Positions 63,967 to 64,000 of a DNA stretch of 64,000 bases are shown in pieces. This DNA is from an uncultured Oligoflexales bacterium. Lineage in GTDB: Bacteria; Bdellovibrionota_B; Oligoflexia; Oligoflexales; JAPPIL01. The translations under genes were made by a program, and so were the position numbers. Each line of letters begins with the position of its first letter. Position 1 is the stretch's first letter. The DNA lies in assembly GCA_958296095.1 (NCBI GenBank), contig OY282434.1, forward strand, positions 1,084,001 through 1,148,000. Reading direction: 5' to 3'. Below the pieces are notes generated by a model. That model did no database searches and was not told where the DNA came from. It saw only the letters and a list, made by a program, of their open reading frames with translations.

Positions 63967-64000
63967 TGTTCATTCTCCCTAGCTGGGCAGTAATACCCTC

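Overview
The window looks like a chromosomal segment of a gammaproteobacterium of medium GC content. The evidence is the E. coli-type SpeD, CmoB, LptD, the rpmH-rnpA-yidD-yidC-jag operon, secE-nusG preceded by tRNA-Trp, and murF-mraY. A phosphomevalonate-kinase-like GHMP kinase suggests a mevalonate route to isoprenoids, which among gammaproteobacteria is best known in the Legionella/Coxiella group. A Phe/Tyr catabolic operon (phenylalanine hydroxylase, HPPD, homogentisate dioxygenase) also recalls Legionella. Taxonomic placement is inference only.

Layout. 1-5.1 kb: end of an SGNH hydrolase gene, a Nudix hydrolase, a GHMP kinase, a repeat block and alanine racemase. 5.2-8.8 kb: rpmH-rnpA-yidD-yidC-jag, with about 600 bp of tandem repeats between yidC and the Jag core. 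8.9-20.5 kb: an outer-membrane protein, exported proteins of unknown function (one about 1310 aa), lipoproteins, a TauE-like transporter and a frameshifted Rpn-family gene. 20.6-28.1 kb: grxC, murF-mraY, a long repeat block, class I fba, an exported protein and a YceI protein. 28.1-38.4 kb: exported and lipoproteins, comM, an FAD-linked 2-hydroxyacid dehydrogenase, more repeats. 38.5-42.4 kb: the aromatic operon. 42.4-47.9 kb: two tandem copies of a [repeat block + regulatory region + secreted coiled-coil/kinase-like protein] unit. 48-52.5 kb: two pilins, an exported protein, cmoB and a lipoprotein. 53-62 kb: an AAA+DUF4143 ATPase, a repeat-bearing exported protein, speD, and folC-lptD. The window ends with nusG, secE and tRNA-Trp on the minus strand.

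The dominant feature is a large family of modular, partly palindromic interspersed repeats filling about eleven intergenic blocks (roughly 11 kb in total). A core unit of about 135 bp is bounded by inverted arms CTACCGAGAAACTC / CTCTCGGTAGGCAAG. It is mixed with GC-rich modules such as GAGCTAGAAAGCGGCAA and GAGCTAGGAAGCGAGCG and with 33-bp tandem units. The same modules have entered coding sequence: the N-terminus of Jag, the last codons of fba, the 5' end of folC, and the interior of the Rpn gene. The repeat sequence has few stop codons and several tandem units are multiples of three. This behaviour resembles Rickettsia palindromic elements, although the sequences seen here are different as far as I can tell.

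The second theme is a set of exported proteins with no recognised function, often next to repeat blocks. Several have a signal peptide followed by a second glycine-rich membrane segment. Two pairs share promoter region and N-terminus: one pair diverges completely after the membrane segment, and the other carries a C-terminal region resembling Fam20C/four-jointed/HipA-like kinases. Conserved operons (jag side of rnpA-yidC, mraY side of dcw, nusG side of secE-nusG) stop or are interrupted at repeats, which suggests that repeat recombination has reshaped the chromosome.
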